NCBI RefSeq assembly: GCF_020268605.1
Contig: NZ_CP084222.1
Coordinates: 2,294,001-2,358,000 of the forward strand
Reading direction: 5' to 3'
DNA: 64,000 bases
Source: Arsenophonus apicola
Lineage (GTDB): Bacteria; Pseudomonadota; Gammaproteobacteria; Enterobacterales; Enterobacteriaceae
Shown: positions 31,456 to 41,020 of the stretch, piece after piece
Numbering within the stretch: the stretch's first letter is position 1
How the letters are laid out: every line of letters starts with the position of its first letter
Program-made: the position numbers and the translations under genes
The notes under the pieces: model-generated
What the model was told of the DNA's origin: nothing
What the model saw: only the letters and a program-made list of their open reading frames with translations
Database searches by the model: none

Positions 31456-34029
31456 TTATTGCTTAGCAACAATAACACCTTTTTTAATATCTAAAGTTAC
31501 TTGTTTGCCGGGCACTAACTTGCCTGATAACATCTGTTCAGCCAATGGATTTTCTATCTCTTGTTGGATCGCACGTTTCAAAGGACGTGCACCAAATACC
31601 GGGTCAAAGCCCGCTTCACCCAATTTTTCTAACGCTGCTGGCGTTATTTTTACTTTATAGCCTTGCTCTTCCATACGTTTATATAAGCGAGATAGTTGGA
31701 TCTGTGCAATGTCTGTAATTTGCTCTTTATTAAGTGGATGAAATACCACAACTTCATCAATACGGTTAATAAATTCAGGTCGGAAACTACGGCTAACAAC
31801 TTCCATGACAATCTCTTTCATTTCGTTGTAGCCCAGACTCCCAAAACGCTCTTGGATCAAATCAGAACCTAAGTTTGATGTCATAATGACAACCGTATTA
31901 CGAAAATCGACGGTTCTTCCCTGCCCATCAGTTAAGCGTCCATCATCCAAAACTTGCAATAAAATATTGAAAACATCGGGATGCGCTTTTTCAATTTCAT
32001 CAAGCAAAATAACAGAATAGGGGCGGCGTCTGATGGCCTCGGTTAAATAACCACCTTCTTCATATCCTACATAACCTGGAGGTGCACCAACAAGTCTGGA
32101 CACAGTATGTTTTTCCATAAATTCGGACATATCAATGCGCACCATCGCATCATCACTATCAAATAAAAAATTTGCCAGTGCCTTACATAGCTCAGTTTTA
32201 CCCACACCAGTAGGACCTAAAAATAAGAATGAACCAATAGGTCGATTTGGATCTGATAAACCAGCACGACTACGCCGAATGGCATTAGATACTGCGTCAA
32301 CAGCTTCATTCTGACCAATGACACGCTTATGCAGATCCTGTTCCATATGAAGAAACTTTTCACGTTCACTTTCTAACATTCTGGAAACAGGAATGCCTGT
32401 CCAGCGAGCTAATATTTCAGCAATCTCAGCATCAGTCACTTTATTACGCAATAACTTCATGGTGTTGCTTTCTGCTTTAGTGGCAGCTGCAAGTTGTTTT
32501 TCTAATTCAGGAATTTTACCATATTGCAATTCTGACATTTTAGCTAAATCACCACTGCGCCGAGCCTGCTCCAAACTTATACGTGCGTTTTCTAACTCTG
32601 CTTTTATATGCTGTGTCCCGGTAAGCTCTGCTTTTTCTGCTTTCCACTCTTCTTCTAGCTCTGAATATTCTCGTTCTTTTTCTGTCAGTTCTTCTTCTAA
32701 CATTTTAAGCCGCTTTTTACTGGCTTCATCAGATTCTTTTTTTAGTGCTTGTTGTTCAAGTTTTAATTGTATAACCCGGCGTTCTAAGCGATCAAGGGCT
32801 TCCGGTTTAGAGTCCATCTGCATCCGTAAGCTAGCACCTGCTTCATCAATTAAATCTATGGCTTTATCAGGTAGCATACGATCCGAAATATAACGATTTG
32901 ATAAACTGGCAGCAGCAACAATAGCAGGGTCAGTTATCTGTACATGATGATGCAGTTCATAACGTTCTTTTAGTCCCCTTAATATTGCTATGGTGTCCTC
33001 AACAGTAGGTTCAGCAACATAAACTTTTTGGAAACGACGCTCTAATGCTGCATCCTTTTCAATATACTGACGATATTCATCAAGTGTGGTTGCACCGACG
33101 CAATGTAATTCTCCTCGTGCTAGTGCTGGTTTTAACATATTACCGGCGTCCATCGCACCTTCAGCTTTACCCGCACCAACCATAGTGTGCAACTCATCGA
33201 TAAACAGAATCACATTTCCTTCTTGCTTGGCCAGATCATTCAAAACCGCCTTTAAGCGCTCTTCAAATTCGCCGCGATATTTTGCGCCAGCCAGCAAAGC
33301 ACCCATATCTAAGGAGAGAACACGTTTATTTTTTAATCCTTCGGGGACTTCACCATTAACAATGCGTTGAGCGAGACCTTCGACAATCGCGGTTTTACCA
33401 ACTCCTGGTTCACCAATTAAAACCGGATTGTTTTTTGTTCGGCGCTGAAGAACTTGGATTGTTCGGCGGATCTCTTCATCACGTCCAATAACAGGATCGA
33501 GTTTGCCTTGTTCAGCTCTTTCAGTTAAATCAATTGTGTATTTTTTTAGTGCTTGACGCTGCTCTTCAGCACTTTGATCATTAACATTTTCACCACCACG
33601 CATTTGTTCTATCGCCTTTTCTATATTTGCTTTATTGGCTCCCATCGTTTTAAGGGTATCTGCCAGGGAGGTTTTGGCATCAAAAATTGCCAGAAGAAAT
33701 AACTCTGAGGAAATAAACGTATCACCGCGCTGTTGTGCTAACTTATCACACAAATTTAAGTGCCGAATAAGATCATTTGAGGGTTGGATATCACCCGCAG
33801 TGCCGTGCACTTGCGGTAAGGTATTAAGAATATCGTTTAATTTGTTACTTAATTGACTGATATTAACCCCTATAGATGTCAATAAAGGGCGTAAAGTGCC
33901 ACCTTCTTGATCTAACAAGGCAACGAGTAAATGTACTGGTTCAATAAATTGATTATCTTGTCCAATTGCTAACGATTGAGCATCAGCTAGTGCTTGTTGG
34001 AATTTGTTGGTAAGACGATCCAAACGCAT
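31456..34029 (-). CDS. clpB: ATP-dependent disaggregase chaperone ClpB
   Basis: 857 residues from ATG 34029, equal to E. coli and with GGAGG upstream; an upstream start at 34053 would add 8 residues and is rejected. Domains in order: Clp-N (1-145), AAA1 with Walker A GEPGVGKT, the coiled-coil middle domain (residues about 410-520) and AAA2 with Walker A GPTGVGKT and the pore loop GYVGYEEGG. It works with DnaK to dissolve heat-denatured aggregates. A sigma-32-like promoter lies upstream. Confidence 0.97.
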   Translation of the reverse strand: MRLDRLTNKFQQALADAQSLAIGQDNQFIEPVHLLVALLDQEGGTLRPLLTSIGVNISQLSNKLNDILNTLPQVHGTAGDIQPSNDLIRHLNLCDKLAQQRGDTFISSELFLLAIFDAKTSLADTLKTMGANKANIEKAIEQMRGGENVNDQSAEEQRQALKKYTIDLTERAEQGKLDPVIGRDEEIRRTIQVLQRRTKNNPVLIGEPGVGKTAIVEGLAQRIVNGEVPEGLKNKRVLSLDMGALLAGAKYRGEFEERLKAVLNDLAKQEGNVILFIDELHTMVGAGKAEGAMDAGNMLKPALARGELHCVGATTLDEYRQYIEKDAALERRFQKVYVAEPTVEDTIAILRGLKERYELHHHVQITDPAIVAAASLSNRYISDRMLPDKAIDLIDEAGASLRMQMDSKPEALDRLERRVIQLKLEQQALKKESDEASKKRLKMLEEELTEKEREYSELEEEWKAEKAELTGTQHIKAELENARISLEQARRSGDLAKMSELQYGKIPELEKQLAAATKAESNTMKLLRNKVTDAEIAEILARWTGIPVSRMLESEREKFLHMEQDLHKRVIGQNEAVDAVSNAIRRSRAGLSDPNRPIGSFLFLGPTGVGKTELCKALANFLFDSDDAMVRIDMSEFMEKHTVSRLVGAPPGYVGYEEGGYLTEAIRRRPYSVILLDEIEKAHPDVFNILLQVLDDGRLTDGQGRTVDFRNTVVIMTSNLGSDLIQERFGSLGYNEMKEIVMEVVSRSFRPEFINRIDEVVVFHPLNKEQITDIAQIQLSRLYKRMEEQGYKVKITPAALEKLGEAGFDPVFGARPLKRAIQQEIENPLAEQMLSGKLVPGKQVTLDIKKGVIVAKQ

Positions 34030-34067
34030 AATACCTCCAAAATACAATTTCAATCATTTATGCAGAT

Positions 34068-34097
34068 TAAATGAGGTTTTATTTCACATTATTCAAG
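34068..34097 (-). promoter_or_regulatory. Heat-shock (sigma-32) type promoter of clpB
   Basis: The minus strand shows CTTGAA (34097-34092), 15 bases, then CCTCATTTA (34076-34068). The sigma-32 consensus is CTTGAA-N(11-16)-CCCCATnT; one base of the -10 differs. It lies about 40 bases before the clpB start, as expected for a heat-shock gene. Confidence 0.75.
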
Positions 34098-34155
34098 TTA
34101 CTTACGATAAAAATCAACTGTTGATGTAAAAATAATAACTAATATTGTTAAAGAT

Positions 34156-34890
34156 TTATTTTAACCAGATTAATGATGCCATTCGTCCCGTTACACCATC
34201 ACGACGATAAGAAAAAAAACGCGTTGGCTCACTCATAGTACAATAGGTTCCTCCATAAATATGCTGGACGCCCATTGCGTTCAATTTTATACGCGCTAGC
34301 AAGTAGAGATCAGCGAGATACTTACCCTGTGCAAAAGCTTTAAAGCCTTGCGCTAATTCTGCATTATGTTCAATAAAAGCACTTCTCACTTCACTACCTA
34401 CTTCAAATTTTTCCGCGCCAATTGCTGGCCCGAGCCAGGCCATAATAGAGTAAGCCGGTGATTTAAATTGTTTTATCGCTTTTTCCAGGATCCCATCACA
34501 TAAACCTCGCCAGCCAGCATGTACGGCAGCAATTTCCGTGCCTTGTTCGTTACAGAGTAAAACAGGCAAACAGTCTGCTGTCATCACAACACACACCTGT
34601 CCTTGTTCACAACTGTAAGCAGCATCCGCTGACAAATTACCCTTTTTTTCTTTATCCAAATCGATAATACGCGTGCCATGTACCTGAGTAAGCCAACAAG
34701 GCTGGGTTGGTAGTTGTGCAATTTTCATTAAGATATTGCGGTTTTGTGTCACTAATCGCGGTTGATCACCAACATGTAGCCCTAAATTGAGGCTGTCATA
34801 AGGTGGCAAACTATTACCACCAATGCGTGTTGTGCTACAAGCCATGACTGTTTCAGGTTGTGGCCAGTTCGGATATATTAAGCTATCCAT
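34156..34890 (-). CDS. pgeF: PgeF (YfiH), multicopper-polyphenol-oxidase-fold protein
   Basis: 244 residues, as in E. coli YfiH. Zinc/active-site motifs are HAGWRGLCDG and TADCLPVLLCN; the N-terminal CSTTRIGGNSLPPYDSLNLG is typical. Family members have been described as peptidoglycan-editing factors that reduce wrong L-Ser incorporation, and also as purine nucleoside phosphorylases; which applies here is not visible in sequence. The start codon lies directly against the rluD stop, so the two are coupled. Confidence 0.93.
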   Translation of the reverse strand: MDSLIYPNWPQPETVMACSTTRIGGNSLPPYDSLNLGLHVGDQPRLVTQNRNILMKIAQLPTQPCWLTQVHGTRIIDLDKEKKGNLSADAAYSCEQGQVCVVMTADCLPVLLCNEQGTEIAAVHAGWRGLCDGILEKAIKQFKSPAYSIMAWLGPAIGAEKFEVGSEVRSAFIEHNAELAQGFKAFAQGKYLADLYLLARIKLNAMGVQHIYGGTYCTMSEPTRFFSYRRDGVTGRMASLIWLK

Positions 34891-35868
34891 TTACCAATCC
34901 ATCTCATCTCTATGCATCACTGCATCTGCTTTGAGTATATTAATTAGTATAACCATATCTGCAGGAATATCTGCGTGCCACTCCATTTCAATACCAGTAA
35001 GAGGGTGATATAAACGTAACATTGTGGCATGGAGCGCCTGACGATTAAAATTGTTCATAATTTGCCGAAACTCTTCCGAGACACCCTTTAAGGGGCGTGG
35101 GCGACCACCATATACCGGATCGCCAACTAAAGGATGATTAATATGCGCCATGTGAACGCGAATTTGATGCGTTCTACCTGATTCTAACCGCAATCTAAGT
35201 CTGGTATGAGCGCGAAAATGCTCCATTACCCGATAATGGGTAATTGCAGGTTTGCCCATTGGGTGAATAGCCATATGTGTTCGTTTAGTTGGGTGACGAG
35301 CAATCGGCTCATCTACCGTTCCCCCAGCGGTCATACGACCATTTACTACCGCTTCATATTCACGGGTAATTTCTCTTCGCTGCAAAGCTTCTACCAAATG
35401 AGTCTGAGCAGGTATCGTTTTTGCAATAACCATTAATCCGGTAGTATCTTTATCCAGCCGATGAACAATCCCTGCTCGTGGAACATTAATAATCTCAGGA
35501 TAACGATACAAAAGAGCATTTAGCACCGTTCCATCTGAATTGCCAGCACCGGGATGAACCACCAAATCACGAGGTTTATTTATAACCAGAATTTCGTCAT
35601 CTTCATAAATAATATTTAATGGAATATTTTGTGGCTGCCAACGCATATCTTCTTCAATCAGTACATCAATGGCAATTTGTTCACTGCCAAATACTTTTTC
35701 TTTCGGCCTATTTATGATTTTGCCATTTACCAGCACTCTATTATCTAAAATCCACTCTTTTATTCGTGAGCGAGAATAATCAGGAAATAATTCAGCTAGA
35801 GCTTGGTCTAAACGTTGGCCAAGTTGCGATTCTAGAATTTGCGCCTGAAGTTGTAATTGTTGAGCCAT
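34891..35868 (-). CDS. rluD: 23S rRNA pseudouridine(1911/1915/1917) synthase RluD
   Basis: 325 residues. An N-terminal S4 RNA-binding domain (residues about 18-75) is followed by the RluA-type catalytic domain with the active-site aspartate in GIVHRLDKDTTGLM. It modifies helix 69 of 23S rRNA, which contacts 16S and tRNA. It is divergent from bamD, 131 bases away, as in E. coli. Confidence 0.96.
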   Translation of the reverse strand: MAQQLQLQAQILESQLGQRLDQALAELFPDYSRSRIKEWILDNRVLVNGKIINRPKEKVFGSEQIAIDVLIEEDMRWQPQNIPLNIIYEDDEILVINKPRDLVVHPGAGNSDGTVLNALLYRYPEIINVPRAGIVHRLDKDTTGLMVIAKTIPAQTHLVEALQRREITREYEAVVNGRMTAGGTVDEPIARHPTKRTHMAIHPMGKPAITHYRVMEHFRAHTRLRLRLESGRTHQIRVHMAHINHPLVGDPVYGGRPRPLKGVSEEFRQIMNNFNRQALHATMLRLYHPLTGIEMEWHADIPADMVILINILKADAVMHRDEMDW

Positions 35869-35999
35869 AAAATTATCTACAGTAAAGTTTACATTTTGAC
35901 GGCAGTGCCGTTTTAATTAAAATATGTGCTATTGTAACTCATATTTCGTTAGGGGGCTTTATGGAGATCGCCCCAAACACATTCAGAGGAAACAACCAC

Positions 36000-36734
36000 G
36001 TGATTATACGTATAAAATATCTGCTGGCAGCAGCCACATTGAGTTTATTTGTTACCGGATGCTCCAGCAATAAGGATGCTATACCAGAAAGCTCTCCCAC
36101 TGATATCTATACCAGCAGCCAAGAGAAACTACAAAGCGGTAATTATAAAGGGGCAATCAAATTATTAGAAACTCTCGATAATCGTTATCCATTTGGCCCT
36201 TATGCCCAACAAGCGCAACTGGATATGATTTATGCCTACTATAAATCAGCTGAGCTACCATTAGCGATAGCAACTATTGACCGTTTTATTCGCCTTAATC
36301 CAACACATCCTAATATTGACTATGTTTTGTATATGCGTGGTCTTACAGCACAAGCGTTAGACGATAGTGCACTACAAGATTTTTTTGGTATTGATCGTTC
36401 AGATCGCGATCCTCAACATGCGCTCGTGGCTTTTAGAGACTTTAGCCAACTGGTTCGTTTTTATCCAAATAGCCTTTATGCAACAGATGCTAGCAAACGT
36501 TTAGTTTTTCTAAAAGAACGTTTAGCAAAATATGAGCTGGCTATTATTAAATATTATAATAAACGTGGCGCTTATGTTGCTGTTATTAATCGCACTGAAC
36601 AAATGCTAAAAAATTATCCCGATACCCAGTCAACACGCAATGCACTAAAATATATGGAGATAGCCTACGATAAGTTAGGCTTAACCCAGGAAAAAAATAA
36701 GGTTGCACAATTAATCGCCGCTAACTCAGCCTAA
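36000..36734 (+). CDS. bamD: Outer-membrane assembly lipoprotein BamD
   Basis: 244 residues from GTG 36000, which has AGAGGA about 11 bases upstream and gives an N-terminus like E. coli; the ATG at 35961 would bury the signal. A lipoprotein signal ends with the lipobox LFVTGC, Cys being residue 21. The mature part is TPR-like (NRYPFGPYAQQAQLDMIYAYY, DRFIRLNPTHPNIDY). An essential part of the BAM complex that inserts beta-barrels. Confidence 0.96.
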   Translation: MIIRIKYLLAAATLSLFVTGCSSNKDAIPESSPTDIYTSSQEKLQSGNYKGAIKLLETLDNRYPFGPYAQQAQLDMIYAYYKSAELPLAIATIDRFIRLNPTHPNIDYVLYMRGLTAQALDDSALQDFFGIDRSDRDPQHALVAFRDFSQLVRFYPNSLYATDASKRLVFLKERLAKYELAIIKYYNKRGAYVAVINRTEQMLKNYPDTQSTRNALKYMEIAYDKLGLTQEKNKVAQLIAANSA

Positions 36735-36765
36735 GGGAATAATAATCACTAATATTTATTGATTA

Positions 36766-36793
36766 AAAACAGCAAAGCTATTTTGCTGTTTTT
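36766..36793 (+). terminator. Terminator of bamD
   Basis: AAAACAGCAAA and TTTGCTGTTTT arms form a hairpin followed by T residues, 30 bases after the bamD stop. Confidence 0.8.
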
Positions 36794-37042
36794 AATGTTA
36801 ATCAACAAAAAAATAGTTTTAGCCAGATAATAATTTTTTAAACCGATAAAATAGATCAATTCATCAATAATGCAAAAAACGAGTATCTTATGCAAGAAAC
36901 AAGCATTTTTTTTGATAATACATCCACACTCCCATCATTACTTTAGTAAGAGAGCAAATAAAACCGATCGAGATCACGTTTTTTCTATTAATTATCGCTA
37001 TCCTAAAAACATCCATAACTTAATGATAAGTGAGGTAGCGAT
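36794..37042 (+). other. bamD-raiA intergenic region
   Basis: About 250 AT-rich bases with no ORF. In E. coli, raiA is induced in stationary phase and cold from this region. I see a ribosome site (GAGGT) before raiA but no promoter I trust. Confidence 0.4.
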
Positions 37043-37375
37043 ATGATAGTAAGTATAACAAGTAAGTGCATAGAAATTACACCTGCTATACGTCACCATA
37101 TTGAAGAACGTTTGAATAAACTTAGCAAATGGCGAGTTTCTTTAATTAATCCTCACATTGTGCTGTCAAAAGAGCCTCAAGGGTTTATTGTTGATGCCAA
37201 TATTCATACACCAAATGGAAAATTATTTGCTAGTGCGAAACATAGTAATTTTTATATTGCAACCAATGAATTAATAAATAAGCTAGAAAAACAACTTAAT
37301 AAACGTCAACATAAAAATGAGGCTAGACGTGCTTATCCAATAGCAAAAGAGATAGATCTAGCCATTCAGCCATAA
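37043..37375 (+). CDS. raiA: Ribosome-associated inhibitor RaiA (YfiA, pY)
   Basis: 110 residues, one compact domain of the HPF/RaiA family. Close to E. coli RaiA in its TSKCIEITPAIRHHIEERL start, the INPHIVLSKEPQGF middle and the NELINKLEKQLNKRQHKNEA helix. It binds the 30S A/P sites to block translation in cold or stationary phase and keeps ribosomes as 70S monomers. Confidence 0.95.
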   Translation: MIVSITSKCIEITPAIRHHIEERLNKLSKWRVSLINPHIVLSKEPQGFIVDANIHTPNGKLFASAKHSNFYIATNELINKLEKQLNKRQHKNEARRAYPIAKEIDLAIQP

Positions 37376-37399
37376 GTGTGTGCCATTTTATTTTTCTCT

Positions 37400-37426
37400 A
37401 AGCGTACTTATAGAAGTGCGCTTTTT
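37400..37426 (+). terminator. Terminator of raiA
   Basis: AAGCGTACTT (37400-37409) pairs with AAGTGCGCTT (37414-37423; one G-U pair) and runs into five T. Confidence 0.85.
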
Positions 37427-37618
37427 ATTATTTTATTTGTTTTGCTTAACATAAAAATAAGCTTCATAATTCATATTGATTAAAACAATTATTAATAACC
37501 TAGCTTAATCCTTATACTTACTGAATTTTTGTTAGCTTCTTGATAATTTTGATAAAAGCGTTTTTTTATTCGCATTCGCTACACAATAATAAAAAATAAA
37601 ACAACAGAGAAAATAATT

Positions 37619-38782
37619 ATGGAAAGTATATCTAATCTATTAAACATGCAGAAAAAAATAAACGAACTTGATCATTTGTTATTAAATTTACTGGCTGAGC
37701 GACATCATTTAGCGACTCATGTCGCTCAGGCTAAATTAAAACTGCATCAACCTATTGATAATATAAATCATGAACAGCAATTACTAAATAGATTAATAAC
37801 TGAGGGAAAGAAACTCGGTCTGGATGGCTTTTATATTACTCGCCTTTTTCAAATCATCAACCAAGATTGTGTGTTAACTCAGCAAGCTGTGTTTCAGCAA
37901 CATTTAAATCCGGTAGCTCATGGTTCTGCCCGAATTGCTTTTTTAGGGCCCAAGGGATCCTATTCTCATCTTGCAGCACGCCACTATTCAGCGCGCCATT
38001 TTAGTCAATCTATCGAATAAAGTTGTGATAAATTCCAAGATATCTTTGCTTTAGTTGAAAGCAAACAAGCTGATTACGGTATTTTACCTTTAGAAAATTC
38101 CAGCTCAGGGGCAATTAATGACGTTTACGATTTGCTGCAAAATACCCAACTTTCAATCGTAGGTGAGATGCGTTTACCCATTAATCACTGCCTACTTGCG
38201 ATAACTCAAGTACCATTGGAAAATATCGAAACGGTGTATAGCCATTCGCAACCATTTCAACAATGCAGTCAATTTCTACAACAATATCCTAATTGGAAAA
38301 TTAAATATTGCGATAGTAGCTCTAGTGCCATGCAAAAAGTAGTTAAAATCAATTCAGCTAAAGTGGCTGCTTTGGGTAGCGAAATGGGCGGTTCATTATA
38401 TGGTTTGACCATTCTTGAACAAAATATTGCTAATCAACCCGATAATATGACACGTTTTATTGTTATCGCGCGCAATGCTGTACAAGTTTCCGAGCAAATT
38501 CCGGCTAAAACAACATTGTTGATCGCGACTAGTCAACATGCTGGTGCTTTAGTCGATGCATTATTAGTACTGAAAGAGCATAATATTGTTATGAGTAAGT
38601 TAGAATCCCGACCAATTAATAATAAACCATGGGAAGAGATGTTTTACATTGATGTACAGGCAAACTTACGCTCATTAGATATGCAACATGCATTAGAAAA
38701 GTTAACTGCAATAACACGTTCAATAAAAATTCTCGGCTGCTACCCAGCTGATAATTTAGTACCTACTGGCCTTACTAACTAA
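37619..38782 (+). pseudogene. pheA: Bifunctional chorismate mutase/prephenate dehydratase PheA, interrupted by in-frame TAA
   Basis: Translation from ATG 37619 gives 133 residues and stops at TAA 38018-38020. The very next codons continue the PheA sequence in the same frame (SCDKFQDIFALVES... to 38782), so a single nonsense codon has replaced the residue that is Ser in E. coli IESGCAKF. The remaining ORF holds the complete AroQ chorismate mutase domain (residues 1-95) and the first part of the dehydratase (IAFLGPKGSYSHLAARHYSARHF). Downstream the dehydratase and the ACT domain (ESRPINNKPWEEMFYIDVQ) are intact but unread unless the stop is suppressed or translation restarts at 38132. No pheL leader peptide was recognised in the 240 bases upstream. 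Confidence 0.9.
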
Positions 38783-38808
38783 AAAACCGGTTATATAACC
38801 GGTTTTTT
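38781..38808. terminator. Bidirectional terminator between pheA and tyrA
   Basis: A perfect palindrome: AAAAAACCGGTTA and TAACCGGTTTTTT arms around TA, so each strand has a GC-containing stem followed by a T run. Confidence 0.9.
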
Positions 38809-38829
38809 AACAGTATTAATTACAGCAAA

Positions 38830-39954
38830 TTAACGACTAATGTCATTAGCTTGTTGTAATAATGCATTACTTTCTTGCATAAACCTTTTAGCATCCTGAC
38901 CAAACCATTGACTAATTCTCGCAAATTGGGAAATAAACTTTGCCTTATCTTGCTCTTTAAGCAATGCCACAGAATGACCAAAACTTTGGTAATATTTAAC
39001 AATTAAATCAATGTTTTCATCAGATGCCATAATGATATCTGCATAAAGTTGTGGATCCTGAGCAAATAGACGTCCAACCATTGCTAACTCTAATCGATAT
39101 ATAGGCGATGAAAGAGCTAACAATTGTTGAAGATCGATTTTTTGTTCAGATAAATATTGTCCATAAGCAAAAGTAGTAAAATGACGAAGCGCCTGAATAA
39201 ATCCCATACATTTATCATGTTCTGTGGCATTAATTTTATGTAATCTAGCGCCCCAAACTGTCAATTGTTCTAATAGCCATTGGTATGCTGCTGGATTTCG
39301 CCCTTCACAATAAATAATTACCTGTTTAGCAATACTATTAACATCTGAGCCGAACATTGGGTGTAAGCCAACAACAGGCCCATTATGCACTGATAACATA
39401 GCTTCAAGCGGTTGTTGCTTAATAGAAGAGATATCCATCAATAATGTATCTTTAGACAACTTGGGCAATCTATGAATAACTTCTACCGTGGAATGAATTG
39501 GGACACTAATCATGACTACAGCAGCATTAGCCAATAATTTATCGGCTGTATCCCAATCTTCTTCGTTCAAACTATAAACCTCATAGCCAGAGAGGGTAAA
39601 TAATCGACTAAATAATTTTCCCATCCGACCTTCGCCACCCACAATGATAATAGGTCCTAAATCAGCATTTAATTTTTTAAAGCCTTGATTATTTTCATGC
39701 TGGTAAGATTCACGCATAATGCGGCGTAAAATATCTTCAATCAGATCAGGGGCAATACCTATTTTTTGCGCTTCTTTGCGACGCGCTTCTAACATTGAAG
39801 CCTCACGCTCTGGTACATAGATAGGTAACCCTTGCCGGCTTTTTACTTCACCCACTGCCGTCACTAATTGCTCTCTTTTTGCGAGTAATGCGAGTAATGA
39901 TTTGTCGATTTCATCAATCTGTTGACGTAATTGTAATAATTCTGCTGACATCAA
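38830..39954 (-). CDS. tyrA: Bifunctional chorismate mutase/prephenate dehydrogenase TyrA
   Basis: 374 residues, close to E. coli (373). An N-terminal AroQ chorismate mutase (LRQQIDEIDKSLLALLAKRE) is followed by the dehydrogenase with the NAD site IIVGGEGRMGKLF and the catalytic-histidine region GLHPMFGSD. It makes 4-hydroxyphenylpyruvate for tyrosine. It appears intact, unlike pheA next to it. It lies 11 bases after aroF in the same operon order as E. coli aroF-tyrA. Confidence 0.96.
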   Translation of the reverse strand: MMSAELLQLRQQIDEIDKSLLALLAKREQLVTAVGEVKSRQGLPIYVPEREASMLEARRKEAQKIGIAPDLIEDILRRIMRESYQHENNQGFKKLNADLGPIIIVGGEGRMGKLFSRLFTLSGYEVYSLNEEDWDTADKLLANAAVVMISVPIHSTVEVIHRLPKLSKDTLLMDISSIKQQPLEAMLSVHNGPVVGLHPMFGSDVNSIAKQVIIYCEGRNPAAYQWLLEQLTVWGARLHKINATEHDKCMGFIQALRHFTTFAYGQYLSEQKIDLQQLLALSSPIYRLELAMVGRLFAQDPQLYADIIMASDENIDLIVKYYQSFGHSVALLKEQDKAKFISQFARISQWFGQDAKRFMQESNALLQQANDISR

Positions 39955-39965
39955 TTTACCTTGTA

Positions 39966-40976
39966 TTAGCTTGCCTTTTCTAGGGTCTTAATACGCTCTT
40001 TAAGTACCGAGCGAATTTTAGTATGTAATTTTCTTAATACTGCGTCTGTTGTTTCCCAACTAATACAAGCATCAGTAACAGAAACACCATATTTCATTTT
40101 AGAACGTAATTGTTCGGAAGATTGATTTCCTTCATTAATATGGCTTTCAAGCATCATACCTGTAATTGACCGATTACCAGAAGTAATTTGCTCAATAATC
40201 GATTCCACCACCAACGGTTGTCGACGAAAATCTTTTCTCGAATTACCATGGCTACAATCAATCATTAAAGAGGGTAATAAATTAGCATTGCGCATCTGTA
40301 TTTCACAATTTGCAATATCTTGCGCACTATAATTTGGCTTTTGCCCTCCCCTTAAAATGATATGACCATTAGGGTTACCTTGTGTTTGTAATAAACAAAC
40401 TTGACCTGATTGATTAATGCCCATAAAGCGATGCGGCATTGCTGCTGCTCTCATTGCATTAATTGCCGTAACTAAATTACCATCAGTACCATTTTTAAAA
40501 CCAACCGGCATGGAGAGTCCAGAAGCCATTTCACGATGTGTTTGTGATTCAGTTGTTCTAGCGCCTATAGCGGACCAACTAAATAAATCACCTAAATATT
40601 GTGGATTATTTGGATCAAGAGCTTCTGTGGCTAATGGCAATCCCATATCCACGAGCGATAACAGTAATTTACGTGCAATATGCAGCCCTTTTTCCATATC
40701 AAAAGAACCATCCATCATCGGGTCACTAATCAAACCTTTCCAACCAGCCGTGGTGCGGGGTTTTTCAAAATAAACTCGCATAACAATATATAAACTATCA
40801 GCAAGTTCTATTGCTAACTGCTTTAATCGATGGGCATATTCCAGCGCTGCATCTACGTCATGGATAGAACATGGACCACAAATAACTAACAGCCGTGGGT
40901 CACGATGCTGAATAATATCAGCAATTATTCGGCGAGAATGGGTAATTTTTTGCTGATTATTATGATCTATTGACAT
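39966..40976 (-). CDS. aroF: DAHP synthase (Tyr-type AroF), N-terminus replaced by IS end
   Basis: 336 residues, about 20 fewer than E. coli AroF (356). Catalytic type-I DAHP synthase features are intact: ICGPCSIHD, MRVYFEKPRTTAGWKG, DCSHGNS. The E. coli N-terminus (about 28 residues before the ADSRKSISDII equivalent) is missing. The ATG and the AAGG-type ribosome site just before it lie inside the IS end at 40969-40990, so the IS supplies the first codons. In this family the lost segment takes part in feedback inhibition and dimer contacts. The native promoter is gone. Confidence 0.92.
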   Translation of the reverse strand: MSIDHNNQQKITHSRRIIADIIQHRDPRLLVICGPCSIHDVDAALEYAHRLKQLAIELADSLYIVMRVYFEKPRTTAGWKGLISDPMMDGSFDMEKGLHIARKLLLSLVDMGLPLATEALDPNNPQYLGDLFSWSAIGARTTESQTHREMASGLSMPVGFKNGTDGNLVTAINAMRAAAMPHRFMGINQSGQVCLLQTQGNPNGHIILRGGQKPNYSAQDIANCEIQMRNANLLPSLMIDCSHGNSRKDFRRQPLVVESIIEQITSGNRSITGMMLESHINEGNQSSEQLRSKMKYGVSVTDACISWETTDAVLRKLHTKIRSVLKERIKTLEKAS

Positions 40977-41020
40977 CCTCCCCCACCTTCACACTTCGTG
41001 ACTCAGGAGGGGGATTCCCG

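Noticed and set aside
32393..32893. 166-codon frame opposite clpB
   Set aside because: Antisense shadow of a highly conserved gene; no ribosome site or similarity.
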